A stretch of DNA of 64,000 bases from Planctomycetaceae bacterium (GCA_020638955.1 JACKHO010000002.1:372001-436000), one strand, 5' to 3'. Counted from the stretch's first letter, positions 17,255 to 27,747 are shown. The notes: generated by a model not told the origin, from the letters alone. Translations and numbers: made by a program.

Positions 17255-17686
17255 TCAGTCCTGGCTGAGTGTGTTGAGGTAATGTGCTGCATCAGCGAGA
17301 ACCGGGTCGATAGCCCGCTGTTGGATGCTGTGCGGAGGGTTCCAGGGAAACCACTCGCTCCCCAAGTGCTCGGTATGCGTAATGGGATGATCCTCCAACA
17401 GCCTACCCAGGAAAATGACCAGCGTTTTCATTTTCCGCTTGCCGCCAGTGCGTCGGTTCTGGACCTCGTATTCGGTCGCGTAGCGAAACTCCGGGTCCAA
17501 CTGCACCAGTTCACGGGGAATACCGGTTTCTTCTTCCATTTCGCGCAGCGCGCACTCGATTTCGGTTTCGCCAGGGTCAACGTGTCCTTTCGGAAAGTCC
17601 CAGCGCTCTGCGTGCCGCATCAGGAGAAACGACTCGACTGGTTCCCCACGCAACAGCAATACCCCACACGATTTGATTTCACTCAT
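17255..17686 (-). CDS. Nudix hydrolase
   Basis: Hydrolyses nucleoside diphosphates linked to another group. The Nudix box is complete: GHVDPGE-x7-REMEEETG, with the metal-binding REMEE core. I place the start at ATG 17686 (MSEIKSCGVLLLRG) because GGAGGAGGT lies ten bases upstream. The frame is open 14 codons further, but those run through the ribosome site. 143 residues and the DFPKGHVDPGE layout resemble bis(5'-nucleosyl) tetraphosphatases of the Ap4A type, which I infer as the likely substrate class. Cytosolic, monocistronic. Confidence 0.88.
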   Translation of the reverse strand: MSEIKSCGVLLLRGEPVESFLLMRHAERWDFPKGHVDPGETEIECALREMEEETGIPRELVQLDPEFRYATEYEVQNRRTGGKRKMKTLVIFLGRLLEDHPITHTEHLGSEWFPWNPPHSIQQRAIDPVLADAAHYLNTLSQD

Positions 17687-17785
17687 TGAAAGTAGACCTC
17701 CTCCCTGGTTTGATGGGGGGAGCATCATACAAGTTCATTTCGTCGAAGTCACCGCGTTTCGCGCGAGTTCTTTCTGCCGCAACGG

Positions 17786-18445
17786 CTATGGAATGGTCAG
17801 GCCTTCCCGAATGGCAAACCGCGTTAATTCGACGCGGTCATGAATACCGAGCTTTTGCATAATCCGATACTTGTGACTCTCGATGGCTCGTTCTGAAAGC
17901 ATCATCGCTTTGGCGACTTCCTTGACGCTTTCACCACGTACCAGGTGACGCAGCACCTCCAGTTGACGGCTTGTCAGTCCACTGAGGTAGGTGGTTGATT
18001 TCACCTGGAATTCCTGCTGGGTTGAGTCGAACTCCAGACGATCAAATACGCGTTCGGAGTACCGTTTTTCCCCCTGAAGAATAGCCCGTAAATTTGCGAC
18101 GAGTTGTGTAAAGGAGTCCGACTTCAGGAGGTAGCCGGCAACATCGAGCCGAAGAGCCTGCTCGACGAGGACATCGCTCTCAAATCCTGTCAGGAAGACG
18201 ATTTTTGTCGCGGGAAACCTTGAGGCCACTTCTTCCGCAACAGTGAATGCCCCCCTTCCGGCCAGTTCCACATCCATGATGATGACATCCGGCACCTGTT
18301 CGACAATCTGAAAGAATGCTTTACTGGAGTCGGTCGACGTAGCGACAACCTGCCAGTTGGGATCTTTCGAAAACATGGCAACCAGGCCATCCAGAAACAT
18401 CTGTTGCGAGTCAGCCAGCAGGATTCTGATAGTATTTGCTCTCAT
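17786..18445 (-). CDS. Orphan response regulator, NarL/LuxR type
   Basis: A receiver domain (residues 1-120) is joined to a LuxR-type HTH (about 150-215, SGLTSRQLEVLRHLVRGESV and MLSERAIESHKYRIMQKL). I start at ATG 18445 (MRANTIRILLADSQQMF), where the fold begins. The phosphoacceptor Asp is in DVIIMDVEL, the switch Thr in FLTGFESD and the Lys in YLLKSD. The acidic pair near the N-terminus is Asp-Ser instead of Asp-Asp, so metal binding may be weaker. No histidine kinase gene is adjacent. The following gene is divergent. Targets unknown. Confidence 0.85.
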   Translation of the reverse strand: MRANTIRILLADSQQMFLDGLVAMFSKDPNWQVVATSTDSSKAFFQIVEQVPDVIIMDVELAGRGAFTVAEEVASRFPATKIVFLTGFESDVLVEQALRLDVAGYLLKSDSFTQLVANLRAILQGEKRYSERVFDRLEFDSTQQEFQVKSTTYLSGLTSRQLEVLRHLVRGESVKEVAKAMMLSERAIESHKYRIMQKLGIHDRVELTRFAIREGLTIP

Positions 18446-18682
18446 TTGAAGGGTCCTCGCACTGCGAAATGTGAACAAAACAACAGTATCCAGTCGTATA
18501 GGTCTCGGTCAAGGTAAGATTCCCGCGAATCGGAGCCATTTGCGCAGCTAGAGTAGGAATTAGCACGACTGAGTGTTTTCCCTCACCGAAATCTTGAGGC
18601 AGGCGAATTCAGAGGTGGACTCGCGCAAATCCTTTGATATTCTCGGTATTCAGTCGCTACTTGGTCGCTGATTCCGGCTCTC

Positions 18683-19876
18683 GTGCCCCGCCCCATTGGA
18701 GTATCCCTTCTGGTGCCTTTGAACGAACTTCCCCCCCAGCAATTGGCGCTCTCGGAGGAAATCCGGGCGTTTGACGTCGCGCGGGCCGACGAAGTCGAGG
18801 CGAAGCATCAGCTATTGATTGAATACCTGCACCTTAAAGGGCTCGATGCGCTGTTGCTGCAGTCGCCCGAAATGTTTCGCTGGCTGACAGCCGGGGCGAG
18901 CAATCAGCGTCTGGATGGGCGAACCTTTGCCGCGTTGTTCATCACGCGAGAAGCGCGAGTCGTGCTGTGCAGTCAGGTCGATTCGCCACAGTTGTTCGAC
19001 CGCGACCTCAACGGCTTCGGCTTTCTGCTCAAAGAACGCCCCTGGACCGACGACCCCGAATCATTACGGCAAGATTGTCTCCGGACCCGTCGCGTCGGCA
19101 GTGACATCTGGTATCCCGGAGCCGTCAACGTGGGCGGAGAACTCGTTGATTTCCGCCTGAAACTCACTGCACGAGAACAACAACTGGCCCGCGAAGTCGG
19201 CGCCCAGTTGACTCACGCAGTCGAAGCGACTGGACGAACGGTTTCTCGCGGCGAATCAGAGTTGGAAATCATGGGGCAGTTGTCCCACCGGCTGTTGAAG
19301 CATGGCATTCGGCCTGTGCAACTTCAGATTCTGGCCGACGGACGCACGCAGCGCTACCGCAGCTGGACGGCAGGCCCCGACGCGGTCAATGAACACTGCA
19401 CGTTGGTTGCAGTCGGAGGGCGGGCGGGAATTCATGTTGGTGTCGCTCGTACGATTTCTTTCGGAGCCCCGAACGCTTCACTGCAGGATCCATTCGACAT
19501 CGCCACACTACTTCAGGCAACTGGAATCCATTTTTCCACGGTGGGCTGGCGGTTCGAAGAAACGTGGCAGCGAGTGGAACGGATTTACGAAAAGTTTGGC
19601 GTTCCCGACGAATGGCGACTGGCAGAGCAGGGAGAGTTCCTCGGCTGCGGCCCTTGCGAACAGCGGTTCACGCCACGATGCAATCGGGAGATTCCTTCGG
19701 ATTCGCTCCTGTGCTGGCATCCCAGCGTGCGAAGTGGTCTGGTGATGGACACCTGCCTTATCCACGCCGCCGGGCCAGAAGTCGTAACACCCGCAATGAA
19801 CTGGCCCACGGTCTCGGTGCGTGTGAAAACCAAGGAAATCACACTTCCGGCCATCCTCATTCGGGAACAATCCTAG
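18683..19876 (+). CDS. M24 (creatinase/aminopeptidase P-like) family protein, probably inactive
   Basis: 397 residues. The first 150 match the creatinase N-terminal domain in style (EEIRAFDVARADEVEAKHQ, LDALLLQSPEMFRWL). The second half follows the pita-bread layout. In the segment where active M24 enzymes carry D-x10-D within LDxGxxxxxYxxDxTRTF, this protein reads VAVGGRAGIHVGVARTISFG, so both metal-binding Asp residues seem to be lost. Conserved downstream landmarks such as GHGIG/H and the two Glu are also not recognisable. I infer a non-catalytic relative, perhaps binding a ligand or partner. The start is uncertain: GTG 18683 is the earliest, and no good ribosome site is seen. Confidence 0.65.
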   Translation: MPRPIGVSLLVPLNELPPQQLALSEEIRAFDVARADEVEAKHQLLIEYLHLKGLDALLLQSPEMFRWLTAGASNQRLDGRTFAALFITREARVVLCSQVDSPQLFDRDLNGFGFLLKERPWTDDPESLRQDCLRTRRVGSDIWYPGAVNVGGELVDFRLKLTAREQQLAREVGAQLTHAVEATGRTVSRGESELEIMGQLSHRLLKHGIRPVQLQILADGRTQRYRSWTAGPDAVNEHCTLVAVGGRAGIHVGVARTISFGAPNASLQDPFDIATLLQATGIHFSTVGWRFEETWQRVERIYEKFGVPDEWRLAEQGEFLGCGPCEQRFTPRCNREIPSDSLLCWHPSVRSGLVMDTCLIHAAGPEVVTPAMNWPTVSVRVKTKEITLPAILIREQS

Positions 19877-19990
19877 TTGCAGAACATTGACGAGAGTTGC
19901 TCTCAGAATTCCGGCCTGCGGTGGAGTTCGTAGCCTACAGTGATTAACCTCTTCAATGAATTCTGTCACTACCCCAAACGCGATCGTGGA

Positions 19991-20224
19991 ATGCAAGGTC
20001 TTCGCCACCACTGTTTTGCTATCGGATGTAGCATCGTACTGTTGGCGGCAACCGCCGCGGCCCAAACGCCCGCACCGGTCACGCCACCTCAGGAAGTGAC
20101 TACCCCCGTGACAAACTCCGGAAGTGTGCTGAAATTCAAAGATTTGTGGTTCGAAATTGTCATTACCCTCGGCATGGGTGGGTTGGCACTCTTCGCCGTA
20201 TGTCGTTCATCGCCGCGTAACTGA
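19991..20224 (+). CDS. Small exported/membrane hypothetical protein, 77 aa
   Basis: From ATG 19991 the protein has a signal-like N-terminus (FAIGCSIVLLAATAAA followed by QTPAP) and a Pro/Thr-rich linker. A single membrane segment (WFEIVITLGMGGLALFAVC) lies near the C-terminus, so it is a bitopic periplasmic/membrane protein. I do not recognise a family. It reads as real because of this ordered architecture. It is followed 114 bases later by the ketoacyl synthase gene on the same strand. Confidence 0.6.
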   Translation: MQGLRHHCFAIGCSIVLLAATAAAQTPAPVTPPQEVTTPVTNSGSVLKFKDLWFEIVITLGMGGLALFAVCRSSPRN

Positions 20225-20338
20225 TTCCTTTTCGTCCTAGTTCGCGACTAAGAGAAACGCTGTTGTTTCTCGCGTTTCATGTTTTTCACCACATTCTGGT
20301 GAGCCTTCCCAACGGATGTTTCCCAGGAATTGCTGAGT

Positions 20339-21526
20339 ATGACGTCTCGACGAAATTCCGATTCCGTCGTTGTCTCCGGCATGGGCATGGTGACACCTTT
20401 GGGTGTGAACGCACCCGAGAGTTGGGCGCGTCTGCTGGATGGTGCCACCGCCGGTGAATGGCTGACCGACACTAGCTGGACGCGGCCATTCGAGCAGCCG
20501 CCACGACCGTGGGCCGGCTGTCCCGTGGCAATTCCGCGAGCGGCACATATCGCCTCGCGCCTCGTGCAACTCAGCCAACTTGCTGTGCGTGAAGCAGTAG
20601 AAACAGCAGGCGGTATTGATCATGTTCCCCCCGAACGCCGTGCCTGTGTCATTGGCACCAGTAAAATCGATCTCGCCTCGCTGGATGCACCAAATCCAGT
20701 TGAGGCCATGTTTCGCCCAAATGACCCGGCGGTTCAAATCGCTCAGGAATTCGACTGTCAGGCAGCGGCACTTTGCCCCGTGGCCGCCTGTGCGACAGGA
20801 ACCGTGAGCCTGCTGAGAGCCGCTCAACTTATCAGGCAGGGCGTCGCAGATTTGGTCATTGCCGGCAGCGTCGATGCTTCGCTGCATCCTTCACTCTTGG
20901 CTTCCTATGACCGACTCGGCGTTATGGCCCGCCCTTTGGGTCAACCGAATCAGGCTTGCCGTCCTTTCGATGAAGACCGATCGGGCTTCCTGGTTGGAGA
21001 GGGCGCGGCAGCGTTCATCCTGGAACGGGCCGACTGTACCGACAAACACTTGGGAAAAGTGCAACTTCTTGGGGGAAGCATGGCGGCCGACCCCAGTGGC
21101 ATGACGCTCGTCGACAGCACCGGTTCCCGCCTTGCCCACCTGATTCGTTTGGCCTTGGAACAGTGTCAAATTTCACCCAATGAAATTGACGCAGTGAGCC
21201 TGCACGGAACGGCAACTCGCATGAATGACCTGGCTGAAAGCCGGGGCCTGCAACTCGTATTTGGACGTAAACTCCCTGAGGTGCCAGCATTTGCGACAAA
21301 GGGCGCCACGGGACATTTGATGGGGGCCGCCGGATCGGTCGAATCAGCATTCGCGGTCATGAGCCTTCAGCAGCAGGTTTTGCCGCCGACGTCGAATCTT
21401 CGTCAACAGGATCCGGAATGTAAGCTGCTGCTTACCCAAGAGGCACAATCCGCTCAGTTACGGACAGTCCTCAAGTTATCATTGGGGTTCGGTGGACATA
21501 TGGCGGCGGTCGTAATCCGGTGTTGA
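20339..21526 (+). CDS. Beta-ketoacyl-ACP synthase (FabF/KAS II-like)
   Basis: Condenses an acyl-thioester with malonyl-ACP in fatty acid or secondary lipid synthesis. I start at ATG 20339 (MTSRRNSDSVVVSGMGMVT), whose downstream GMGMVTPLG is the usual KAS opening. The active-site Cys is in AACATGTVSLLRAAQL, the first His in LHGTATRMNDLAE, and the second Lys/His pair in ATKGATGHLMGAAG. 395 residues fits a full-length enzyme. No other fab gene is adjacent, so this may be a dedicated synthase rather than the main FabF. Ribosome site is weak. Confidence 0.9.
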   Translation: MTSRRNSDSVVVSGMGMVTPLGVNAPESWARLLDGATAGEWLTDTSWTRPFEQPPRPWAGCPVAIPRAAHIASRLVQLSQLAVREAVETAGGIDHVPPERRACVIGTSKIDLASLDAPNPVEAMFRPNDPAVQIAQEFDCQAAALCPVAACATGTVSLLRAAQLIRQGVADLVIAGSVDASLHPSLLASYDRLGVMARPLGQPNQACRPFDEDRSGFLVGEGAAAFILERADCTDKHLGKVQLLGGSMAADPSGMTLVDSTGSRLAHLIRLALEQCQISPNEIDAVSLHGTATRMNDLAESRGLQLVFGRKLPEVPAFATKGATGHLMGAAGSVESAFAVMSLQQQVLPPTSNLRQQDPECKLLLTQEAQSAQLRTVLKLSLGFGGHMAAVVIRC

Positions 21527-21614
21527 TACCGGAATGTCTGTTTGCAACAATTCGCGACCGTAATTTCGTGGCCCTTTGGCCCACCTTGATGTAACAAAAT
21601 ATGTTTGTGAGTTG

Positions 21615-21830
21615 ATGATGAAACGTGCGACAATTGAAACCCTGCTGACAAAAGCTCAGGAACTGCAATCGGCAGTGGAACAACACGTGGGAGCGGAGAA
21701 CGCAGCGTCGCATCCCCAATGGAAAAACGCCAATGCCAAGCGGCGCCAACTCGTTCGTCGGCTGGCCAGCGTGACCGCTAAAGAGGAACTCGAAGCAGAA
21801 CTCGTCGCCCGACGTGGATCAGACGAGTAG
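21615..21830 (+). CDS. Small helical hypothetical protein, 71 aa
   Basis: MMKRATIETLLTKAQELQSA starts a highly helical, basic protein (AKRRQLVRRLASVTAKEELEAELVARR) with no membrane segment. I see no recognised family. It could be a small coiled-coil protein. A genuine gene is favoured by the terminator at 21854, 24 bases after the stop, and by the same orientation as the ketoacyl synthase 88 bases upstream. Confidence 0.55.
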   Translation: MMKRATIETLLTKAQELQSAVEQHVGAENAASHPQWKNANAKRRQLVRRLASVTAKEELEAELVARRGSDE

Positions 21831-21853
21831 TTTATTGAATTAAGAGTAAGTTA

Positions 21854-21914
21854 AGCCGGAATTCGGTTCCGTTTCGGGTTGAAGCGGGCCAGGCCGAATT
21901 CCGGTTGTTTTTTT
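21854..21914 (+). terminator. Factor-independent terminator with long loop
   Basis: The arms CCGGAATTCGG (21856-21866) and CCGAATTCCGG (21894-21904) are exactly complementary, separated by 27 bases and followed by TTGTTTTTTTA. It closes the ketoacyl synthase/small-protein pair. Confidence 0.8.
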
Positions 21915-21951
21915 ATTTGAAGAGCGCGGCGCGCAGTGCCCGCAACACGCG

Positions 21952-22773
21952 CTAATCAAATTCGGGTGGATTCCAATCTCCCCAATGCTCTAGATATTGC
22001 TTGTAGGCTGGCTGACCATCCTGGCGTTCTTCGAGCCATTGCCGTGTTTCTTCCACAATGGCCTGCTCCTCGTCGAGTTCCAGCTCTCCCATGAGCACCC
22101 GACTGCGCAGAAAAACAAAATACGTGTCGAGCACATCACCGCGGCAGTAATCGTTCACCAGTTTGACGTCACCATTGTCAAACATGTCCTGGACCATGGA
22201 ACCATCGACGCCGGTCTTGCCCGGCTTTCCGATGAGATTGGCAATCAGGTTCAGCCCCCCGGTCAGCCGAATGGCGCTGAAGTTGGAGAAGAAATCGCAC
22301 AGGTCAATGTGCGAGCGACTGTTGTACCGGTTCCGCGACTGTTCATAGCTGGGAGCGTTGACATTAAACCATTCCGGCACCGCATAGCCGTAGCGGAAGG
22401 CGGCCAGTTCCAGGACCGGCAGGTCATAGCCTCGACCGTTAAACGTCACGAGTCGCGGTCGCCCGTAAGCGCGCCAGCCAGCCCAGAAGTGCTTCACCAT
22501 CACGGCGGGACGGAATTGCGGTTCGTCGAGGACGACAAGATCAATCAGGCGAAAGTCCGGAGCCACTTTTGCGATGGTCACCGAGGCCGGGAGCACAAAT
22601 GTCGGAGGGAGGACATCCTTCCCGGTCTTTTCCAAGAGTTCATCGCGATAACGCCGAATGGCCTGCTTGGGTGTGAGGTCGTCCTTGGGATAGCGCAACT
22701 GTTTGATGAGTGCGCCGTCGCCCACGGCTTCGATGTCGAATACCAGATACGCCACACGTTGGGCATCAGCCAT
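21952..22773 (-). CDS. DEDD-type 3'-5' exonuclease (PolB-exonuclease-like)
   Basis: Predicted to remove nucleotides from DNA 3' ends. The exonuclease motifs are FDIEAV (motif I with Asp and Glu), [17 protein letters not shown] (motif II, Asp) and [15 protein letters not shown] (motif III region with Tyr/Asp). This fits the stand-alone family related to the PolB proofreading domain (Pfam PF10108 type). I take ATG 22773 ([15 protein letters not shown]) as start because the fold begins there; 22815 is the upper limit. The gene follows the kinase by 56 bases or less on the same strand and is probably cotranscribed. Confidence 0.85.
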   Translation of the reverse strand: MADAQRVAYLVFDIEAVGDGALIKQLRYPKDDLTPKQAIRRYRDELLEKTGKDVLPPTFVLPASVTIAKVAPDFRLIDLVVLDEPQFRPAVMVKHFWAGWRAYGRPRLVTFNGRGYDLPVLELAAFRYGYAVPEWFNVNAPSYEQSRNRYNSRSHIDLCDFFSNFSAIRLTGGLNLIANLIGKPGKTGVDGSMVQDMFDNGDVKLVNDYCRGDVLDTYFVFLRSRVLMGELELDEEQAIVEETRQWLEERQDGQPAYKQYLEHWGDWNPPEFD

Positions 22774-22829
22774 TTCATCAATCCTTCGTGCACATATGCG
22801 AAGCTCGGGAATCAAGCACTCCGCGGTGC

Positions 22830-24347
22830 TTAAGAGTTACCATCTTCAACGAGTTGCGCAACATCTGCGTCCAACTGCCGCCAACTGCTCGAAAGTTTCT
22901 GGCGTTCGGTGTCAGAAATTTGCTGCAGTTTTCGTCGGGCATCGCTGTAGCGCTTCTTGTAGGCGAGCAGAGCCGCTTCACCGAGCCGCGCTTCGGTCTG
23001 AAAGCGAGGATCATCACCGCTCGCACTCTCCAGAACCAGCAACTGTTTTTCGGCATCGGGCCAGTAGCGAGGATCTTTCAGGTACAACAGTGCAAGTTGT
23101 TCATTGGCACGGTTCACCCATTGCCGATCGGACTTGTGGTAAAACTCCACAGCGCGAAACGCGTCGATGTTGTCGACCATGAGCATCGCTTTGACGAATT
23201 GCTCGCGGGCCGAACCTTCCGCTGCAATTGACTCTCCCAGTACGTTTTCATTGGGCGGCGGAATGCGCGGCCGCACGTACCAGCCGAGCCCCGCAGCTAA
23301 CAGTGCGGTCAACACGGCCAGTGCTGGCAGCCAAATCTTTGTCGTCGGCAATCCACTGCGGGCCGGAATGGGGCCGCTTTCACTGATGTCAACGTCTTCG
23401 CCCGTTTTCAAGGCCTTCGCAATGCGGCGAATATCGTTCAGTGCGGAAGCGGCGTCCGGGTAACGATCTTCCGGATCACGCGACATCATGCGGGCAATGA
23501 CATCGCACACCACTTTGGGGACATCAGGCCGCAGTTTGTTTAAGGGCTCAGCGGTTTCACTGACATGTTTGAAGGCGACGCTGACGGCATTGTCACCGCT
23601 GAATGGCGGGCGCCCGGCCAACATGTGATAGCAACTGACGCCGAATGAGTACTGATCACTCCGCTGATCCACCTTACGTCCCTGCACCTGCTCAGGGCTC
23701 ATGTAAAGCGGCGTTCCCATGGTCACGCCCTCCTGAGTCAGGTCAAGCCGTTCCCCTCCCTGTAGCTGAGCGAGCCCAAAGTCTGCGACTTTGGCTTCGC
23801 CGCGGCGGGTGATCATGATGTTCTCAGGCTTAATGTCACGGTGCACAATGCCCCGCTCACCAGCCACGGCCAGGGCAGACAACACCTGACGCATGAAATG
23901 CAGTGCGACATTCAAATCGAGCGGCCCGCGCCTTTTCAGAAAGGCCTTGAGTGTTTGGCCGTCGACGTATTCCTGCGCAATGAAGTGCTGATCGCTCTCG
24001 CAACCAAATGTGTAAACCTGCACGATGTTGACGTGGTTCAGTCCGGCAGCCGCCTTGGCTTCGGTCTGAAATCGAGCCACGTAGGTTTTGTCGGTCATTA
24101 AGTCGGACCGGAGCAGCTTCAGCGCGACGTTGCGGCGCAAAGTCGTTTGCTCCGCCAGCCAAACCTCAGCCATCCCCCCTTTACCGAGCGGACGCAGCAG
24201 GCGAAACTCACCCAACACGGCTCCCGCCTTACGTATATCGGAAGAGGTACCGGCGCCAGCAGCGGCACCACCATCTGTCTTGACCAGACGCGTTTCTTCG
24301 ACTTCGCTGGAGCTGGAATCTTGGCTTTGCTCGGGGGACTCACTCAT
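22830..24347 (-). CDS. Membrane Ser/Thr protein kinase (Hanks type)
   Basis: 505 residues. The kinase domain spans about 48-310: glycine loop [10 protein letters not shown] (55-63), Lys77 in [14 protein letters not shown] with catalytic Asp171, DFG at 189-191 and TPLYMSPEQ in the activation segment. A single membrane segment ([20 protein letters not shown]) follows at about 340-360. The C-terminal 130 residues are helical with TPR-like character ([40 protein letters not shown]) and lie outside the cytosol. The protein probably couples an external signal to Ser/Thr phosphorylation. It is downstream of nothing and faces the PPC-domain gene across 231 bases. Confidence 0.93.
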   Translation of the reverse strand: MSESPEQSQDSSSSEVEETRLVKTDGGAAAGAGTSSDIRKAGAVLGEFRLLRPLGKGGMAEVWLAEQTTLRRNVALKLLRSDLMTDKTYVARFQTEAKAAAGLNHVNIVQVYTFGCESDQHFIAQEYVDGQTLKAFLKRRGPLDLNVALHFMRQVLSALAVAGERGIVHRDIKPENIMITRRGEAKVADFGLAQLQGGERLDLTQEGVTMGTPLYMSPEQVQGRKVDQRSDQYSFGVSCYHMLAGRPPFSGDNAVSVAFKHVSETAEPLNKLRPDVPKVVCDVIARMMSRDPEDRYPDAASALNDIRRIAKALKTGEDVDISESGPIPARSGLPTTKIWLPALAVLTALLAAGLGWYVRPRIPPPNENVLGESIAAEGSAREQFVKAMLMVDNIDAFRAVEFYHKSDRQWVNRANEQLALLYLKDPRYWPDAEKQLLVLESASGDDPRFQTEARLGEAALLAYKKRYSDARRKLQQISDTERQKLSSSWRQLDADVAQLVEDGNS

Positions 24348-24578
24348 TGACGCACTTCACCGGGATGAAATTGGACCAGCACAACCAGGCCGGAATGTCG
24401 TTGGACATTTCTCCCGGTTCGCCAGCCCCGCAGGCAATCTCAACTGAAGACATGATGTCGGAAAAGTATATCGCATTCGGGGAGCAGACAGAATAGGGGC
24501 TGCAGCGGGAATTTAGAGAAGAAGAGTCAACGGCCCCTCGAGTCTTTACAGTCCGTCGGTTGTTGACGAGACTGAGGC

Positions 24579-26147
24579 ATGCTCCGAATCTACCTGCCAT
24601 CGCTGTTTTTCGCCTTTCTCGTGTCCACGGCAACTGCCGCCGCTCCCGATGTATCTGGTCTCGAACCGACGGGAGTACAAGCTGGCCAATCGGCTGATTT
24701 GGTGCTGCAGGGCAAACCTGCGTTGCCCCTTTCCGTAGTGACCGACTACCCGGGACTCGCCGTTACGGTTTCGGAGGACGGGAAGTCACTGCATGTTGAT
24801 GCGGCTCAGGCACCCGCTGGAGTCGCGTTTCTGCGATTCCACAATCCCGAAGGAGCCTCGGACCTCATCCCGTTACACATTGGTCTGCTACCCGAGACGA
24901 CGGAAACGGAACCAAACAATCATTGGCGCGATGCCCAGAATGTTGCCGCACAAACCACCATCAACGGTGTCCTGCATGCTGGCGGCGAAGTCGACACATT
25001 CGGCTGTGAATTGGAGCAGGGGCAAACACTCGTTGCTGCGGTCGATGCAAATACGGCACTGGCCTCCCCCATGGATGCAGTCCTACAAATTCTCTCGCCG
25101 GAAGGATTCGTCCTCGAACAGGTGGACGACGCATACGGCAACGACCCGCAACTGACTTTCGTCGTCCCAACGACAGGTCGCTACTTCGTGCGGCTGTTCG
25201 CCTTTCCCTCTGCTCCTAACAGCACCATCAATTTTGCCGGTGGGAAAGACTATCAATATCGTCTGACACTCACGAACGGTCCGTTCATCGACCATCTTTT
25301 CGAAGGCGCTGAAGGACAATTGAATCCGCATGGGTGGAATCTTGGCGAGGGTGTCGACGTAGCGAACACGCCAGGCCGGCACCATTATCGGCGACTGTTG
25401 AATCTGTCGCTGCCCGCAAATGTCATCACCCAAGGCGGCGAGGCTCCTGTTCCGCTCACGTTAAGAACACGCTTGCAGGGACATATTAGTCCGCGTGAGG
25501 CCAAACGTTTTCAGTTCACGGGGACGAAAAGTGCTGCACTGAGAATTCGGGTACGTGCTCAGGCCCTGTACTCCGAACTCGATCCTCTCGTCCAGATTCT
25601 CGACGCCGAAGGTAAACTGCTCAAAGAACTTGATGACGTCGGTCGCGACAACCGTGACGTCGACGCGTCCTGGACGCCGCCAGCCGACGCGAACTACACG
25701 CTGGTACTGCAGGACCGCTTTGGCCATGGCGGCGAACGCTACTTTTTCGAGACTCTTGTCGAAGAAGATCAGCCCCGAGCTGATTTGACTGTCACAGCCA
25801 ATCATTTCGAAGCGACCGTTGACAAGCCGCTGGAAATCGAAATTCAAATTGCACGTGCGGGCCTGCAGTCACCGCTGGAAATCACAGCGACCGGCCTGCC
25901 TGAGGGGGCGAAAGTGACACCGGTCATTTCGGAACCAAAGGGAGATTCCTCCAAGAAGGTCACCCTGAAAATCGAACACGACGGAAGCACACCGTTCAGT
26001 GGTTCCATTCAAATCATCGCGACCATTCCTGACGCGCCCGGTGAGCCCATTGTGGCGACCGCTCCCACGAAGTTGACAGGTATCAGGGCCAGTAGCATTT
26101 GGCTGACGCTCCCAGTAAAGGCCGCAGAGGCGACCGAAGAGAAATAA
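24579..26147 (+). CDS. Secreted PPC-domain protein
   Basis: 522 residues. An N-terminal signal peptide (LPSLFFAFLVSTATAAAP) precedes an Ig-like domain opening VSGLEPTGVQAGQSADLVL. Then comes a bacterial pre-peptidase C-terminal (PPC) domain beginning ETTETEPNNHWRDAQ at about residue 110. A second PPC-like domain is suggested by RLQGHISPREAKRFQFTGT at about 290-395. The C-terminus is another beta-sandwich (LTVTANHFEATVDKPLEIEI). No catalytic domain is present, so this is a structural or binding protein at the cell surface or periplasm. Its promoter is probably shared with the divergent kinase gene. Confidence 0.82.
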   Translation: MLRIYLPSLFFAFLVSTATAAAPDVSGLEPTGVQAGQSADLVLQGKPALPLSVVTDYPGLAVTVSEDGKSLHVDAAQAPAGVAFLRFHNPEGASDLIPLHIGLLPETTETEPNNHWRDAQNVAAQTTINGVLHAGGEVDTFGCELEQGQTLVAAVDANTALASPMDAVLQILSPEGFVLEQVDDAYGNDPQLTFVVPTTGRYFVRLFAFPSAPNSTINFAGGKDYQYRLTLTNGPFIDHLFEGAEGQLNPHGWNLGEGVDVANTPGRHHYRRLLNLSLPANVITQGGEAPVPLTLRTRLQGHISPREAKRFQFTGTKSAALRIRVRAQALYSELDPLVQILDAEGKLLKELDDVGRDNRDVDASWTPPADANYTLVLQDRFGHGGERYFFETLVEEDQPRADLTVTANHFEATVDKPLEIEIQIARAGLQSPLEITATGLPEGAKVTPVISEPKGDSSKKVTLKIEHDGSTPFSGSIQIIATIPDAPGEPIVATAPTKLTGIRASSIWLTLPVKAAEATEEK

Positions 26148-26304
26148 CGTGGGCATACCACCGGCAGCCTGAACGGCACGCGAGGAATTCGACGGGCAGA
26201 ATGCCCTGTCAATGAGCCGGTTCAGCCTCGACAACTTCGGTGGAATCTGCGAGAACGCAGTTCGTCAGAATTTGAAGTTCATTCCACCACGTGACATCAG
26301 ACTC

Positions 26305-27738
26305 ATGCCGGTACCAAAACAGCGAATTGCCACTCTTCTTGCCTCAGGCGAACCGGAAACCGAAGTTGAACTCGGCGGCTGGGTCCGCACACGCCGTGAC
26401 TCCAAGCACGGATTCTCGTTCATCGAACTGAACGACGGTTCCTGCATGGCCAACCTGCAAATCGTGGTCGATGCCGATGTCCCCGGTTATGCCGAAACCA
26501 TTAAGCAGGTGTCGACAGGATCGAGTGTTTGGATTCGCGGTGTGATTAAGGAATCGCAGGGAGCCAAACAACGGATTGAACTGCACGCAAAGTCGCTCAC
26601 TTTGGTTGGCACAGCCGACCCCGAAACGTATCCATTGCAGAAGAAGCGACACAGCTTCGAGTTCCTGCGGGAAATTGCCCACCTGCGGCCGAGGACCAAT
26701 ACGTTTGGTGCAATCGCTCGTGTGCGAAACTGCGTTTGCTGGGCGATTCACCAGTTCTTTCAGGAGCGGGGATTCCTGTATTTGCAAACGCCGCTCATTA
26801 CCACGAGCGACTGCGAAGGGGCTGGTGAAATGTTCACGGTCACCACGTTGCTCAAGCCTGACTCTTCAGCAACGCAGCCTCTGCCGAAAAATGACAAAGG
26901 CCTCGTGGACTACACGCAGGACTTCTTTGCCCGACACGCCGCCCTGACCGTTTCAGGGCAACTGGAAGGGGAAATCTACGCCACGGCGGTCGGTCCCATT
27001 TACACGTTTGGTCCGACGTTTCGTGCGGAGAATTCCCACACCACGCGGCACCTTTCCGAATTCTGGATGATCGAACCGGAAATGCCGTTCTACTCACTCA
27101 GCGACAACATGCAGTTGGCCGAAGAGTTCATCAAGTTCATCATCCAGTCAACGCTCGATCGCTGCGGTGAAGATTTACAGTTCTTCAATGATCGCATCGA
27201 CAACACGGTACTTGAGACATTGAATCACATTCTCGCCCACGAGTTTCGCCGAGTCTCTTACACGGAAGCCGTTGACCTGCTGCTGCAGAGCAACAAGGAG
27301 TGGGAGTATCCGGTCGAGTGGGGCACCAACCTGCAGGCCGAACACGAACGCTGGCTGACGGAAGAACACTTCAAGCAGCCCATCATTGTGTACGACTACC
27401 CCCGCTGCATTAAGCCGTTTTACATGTACTGCAACGAGGATGAAAAAACCGTCCGGGCCATGGACGTACTCGTGCCGGGCGTGGGGGAAATCATTGGTGG
27501 CAGTCAGCGTGAAGACCGCCTCGATGTCCTTACCGCCCGTATGGAGGAGGGTGGCCTGAACGTCGAAGACTACTGGTGGTACACCGACCTCCGCCGCTAC
27601 GGCACCGTCCCCCACTCCGGCTTCGGCCTCGGCCTCGAACGCATTCTGCTACTCCTCACCGGCATGCAGAACATCCGAGACGTCATTCCGTTCCCGAGAA
27701 CGCCCGGGCACGCAGGGTTTGGCGGGAATCCCTATTAA
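26305..27738 (+). CDS. asnS: Asparaginyl-tRNA synthetase
   Basis: Charges tRNA-Asn with asparagine. From ATG 26305 the protein is 477 residues, the normal length. The OB-fold anticodon domain begins [20 protein letters not shown]. Class II motif 2 appears as [20 protein letters not shown], and motif 3 as [36 protein letters not shown] stretch is typical of AsnS. The open frame extends 31 codons upstream, but that part does not resemble the family. The final arginine-rich motif is intact. Confidence 0.95.
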   Translation: MPVPKQRIATLLASGEPETEVELGGWVRTRRDSKHGFSFIELNDGSCMANLQIVVDADVPGYAETIKQVSTGSSVWIRGVIKESQGAKQRIELHAKSLTLVGTADPETYPLQKKRHSFEFLREIAHLRPRTNTFGAIARVRNCVCWAIHQFFQERGFLYLQTPLITTSDCEGAGEMFTVTTLLKPDSSATQPLPKNDKGLVDYTQDFFARHAALTVSGQLEGEIYATAVGPIYTFGPTFRAENSHTTRHLSEFWMIEPEMPFYSLSDNMQLAEEFIKFIIQSTLDRCGEDLQFFNDRIDNTVLETLNHILAHEFRRVSYTEAVDLLLQSNKEWEYPVEWGTNLQAEHERWLTEEHFKQPIIVYDYPRCIKPFYMYCNEDEKTVRAMDVLVPGVGEIIGGSQREDRLDVLTARMEEGGLNVEDYWWYTDLRRYGTVPHSGFGLGLERILLLLTGMQNIRDVIPFPRTPGHAGFGGNPY

Positions 27739-27747
27739 ACTCTAAGG

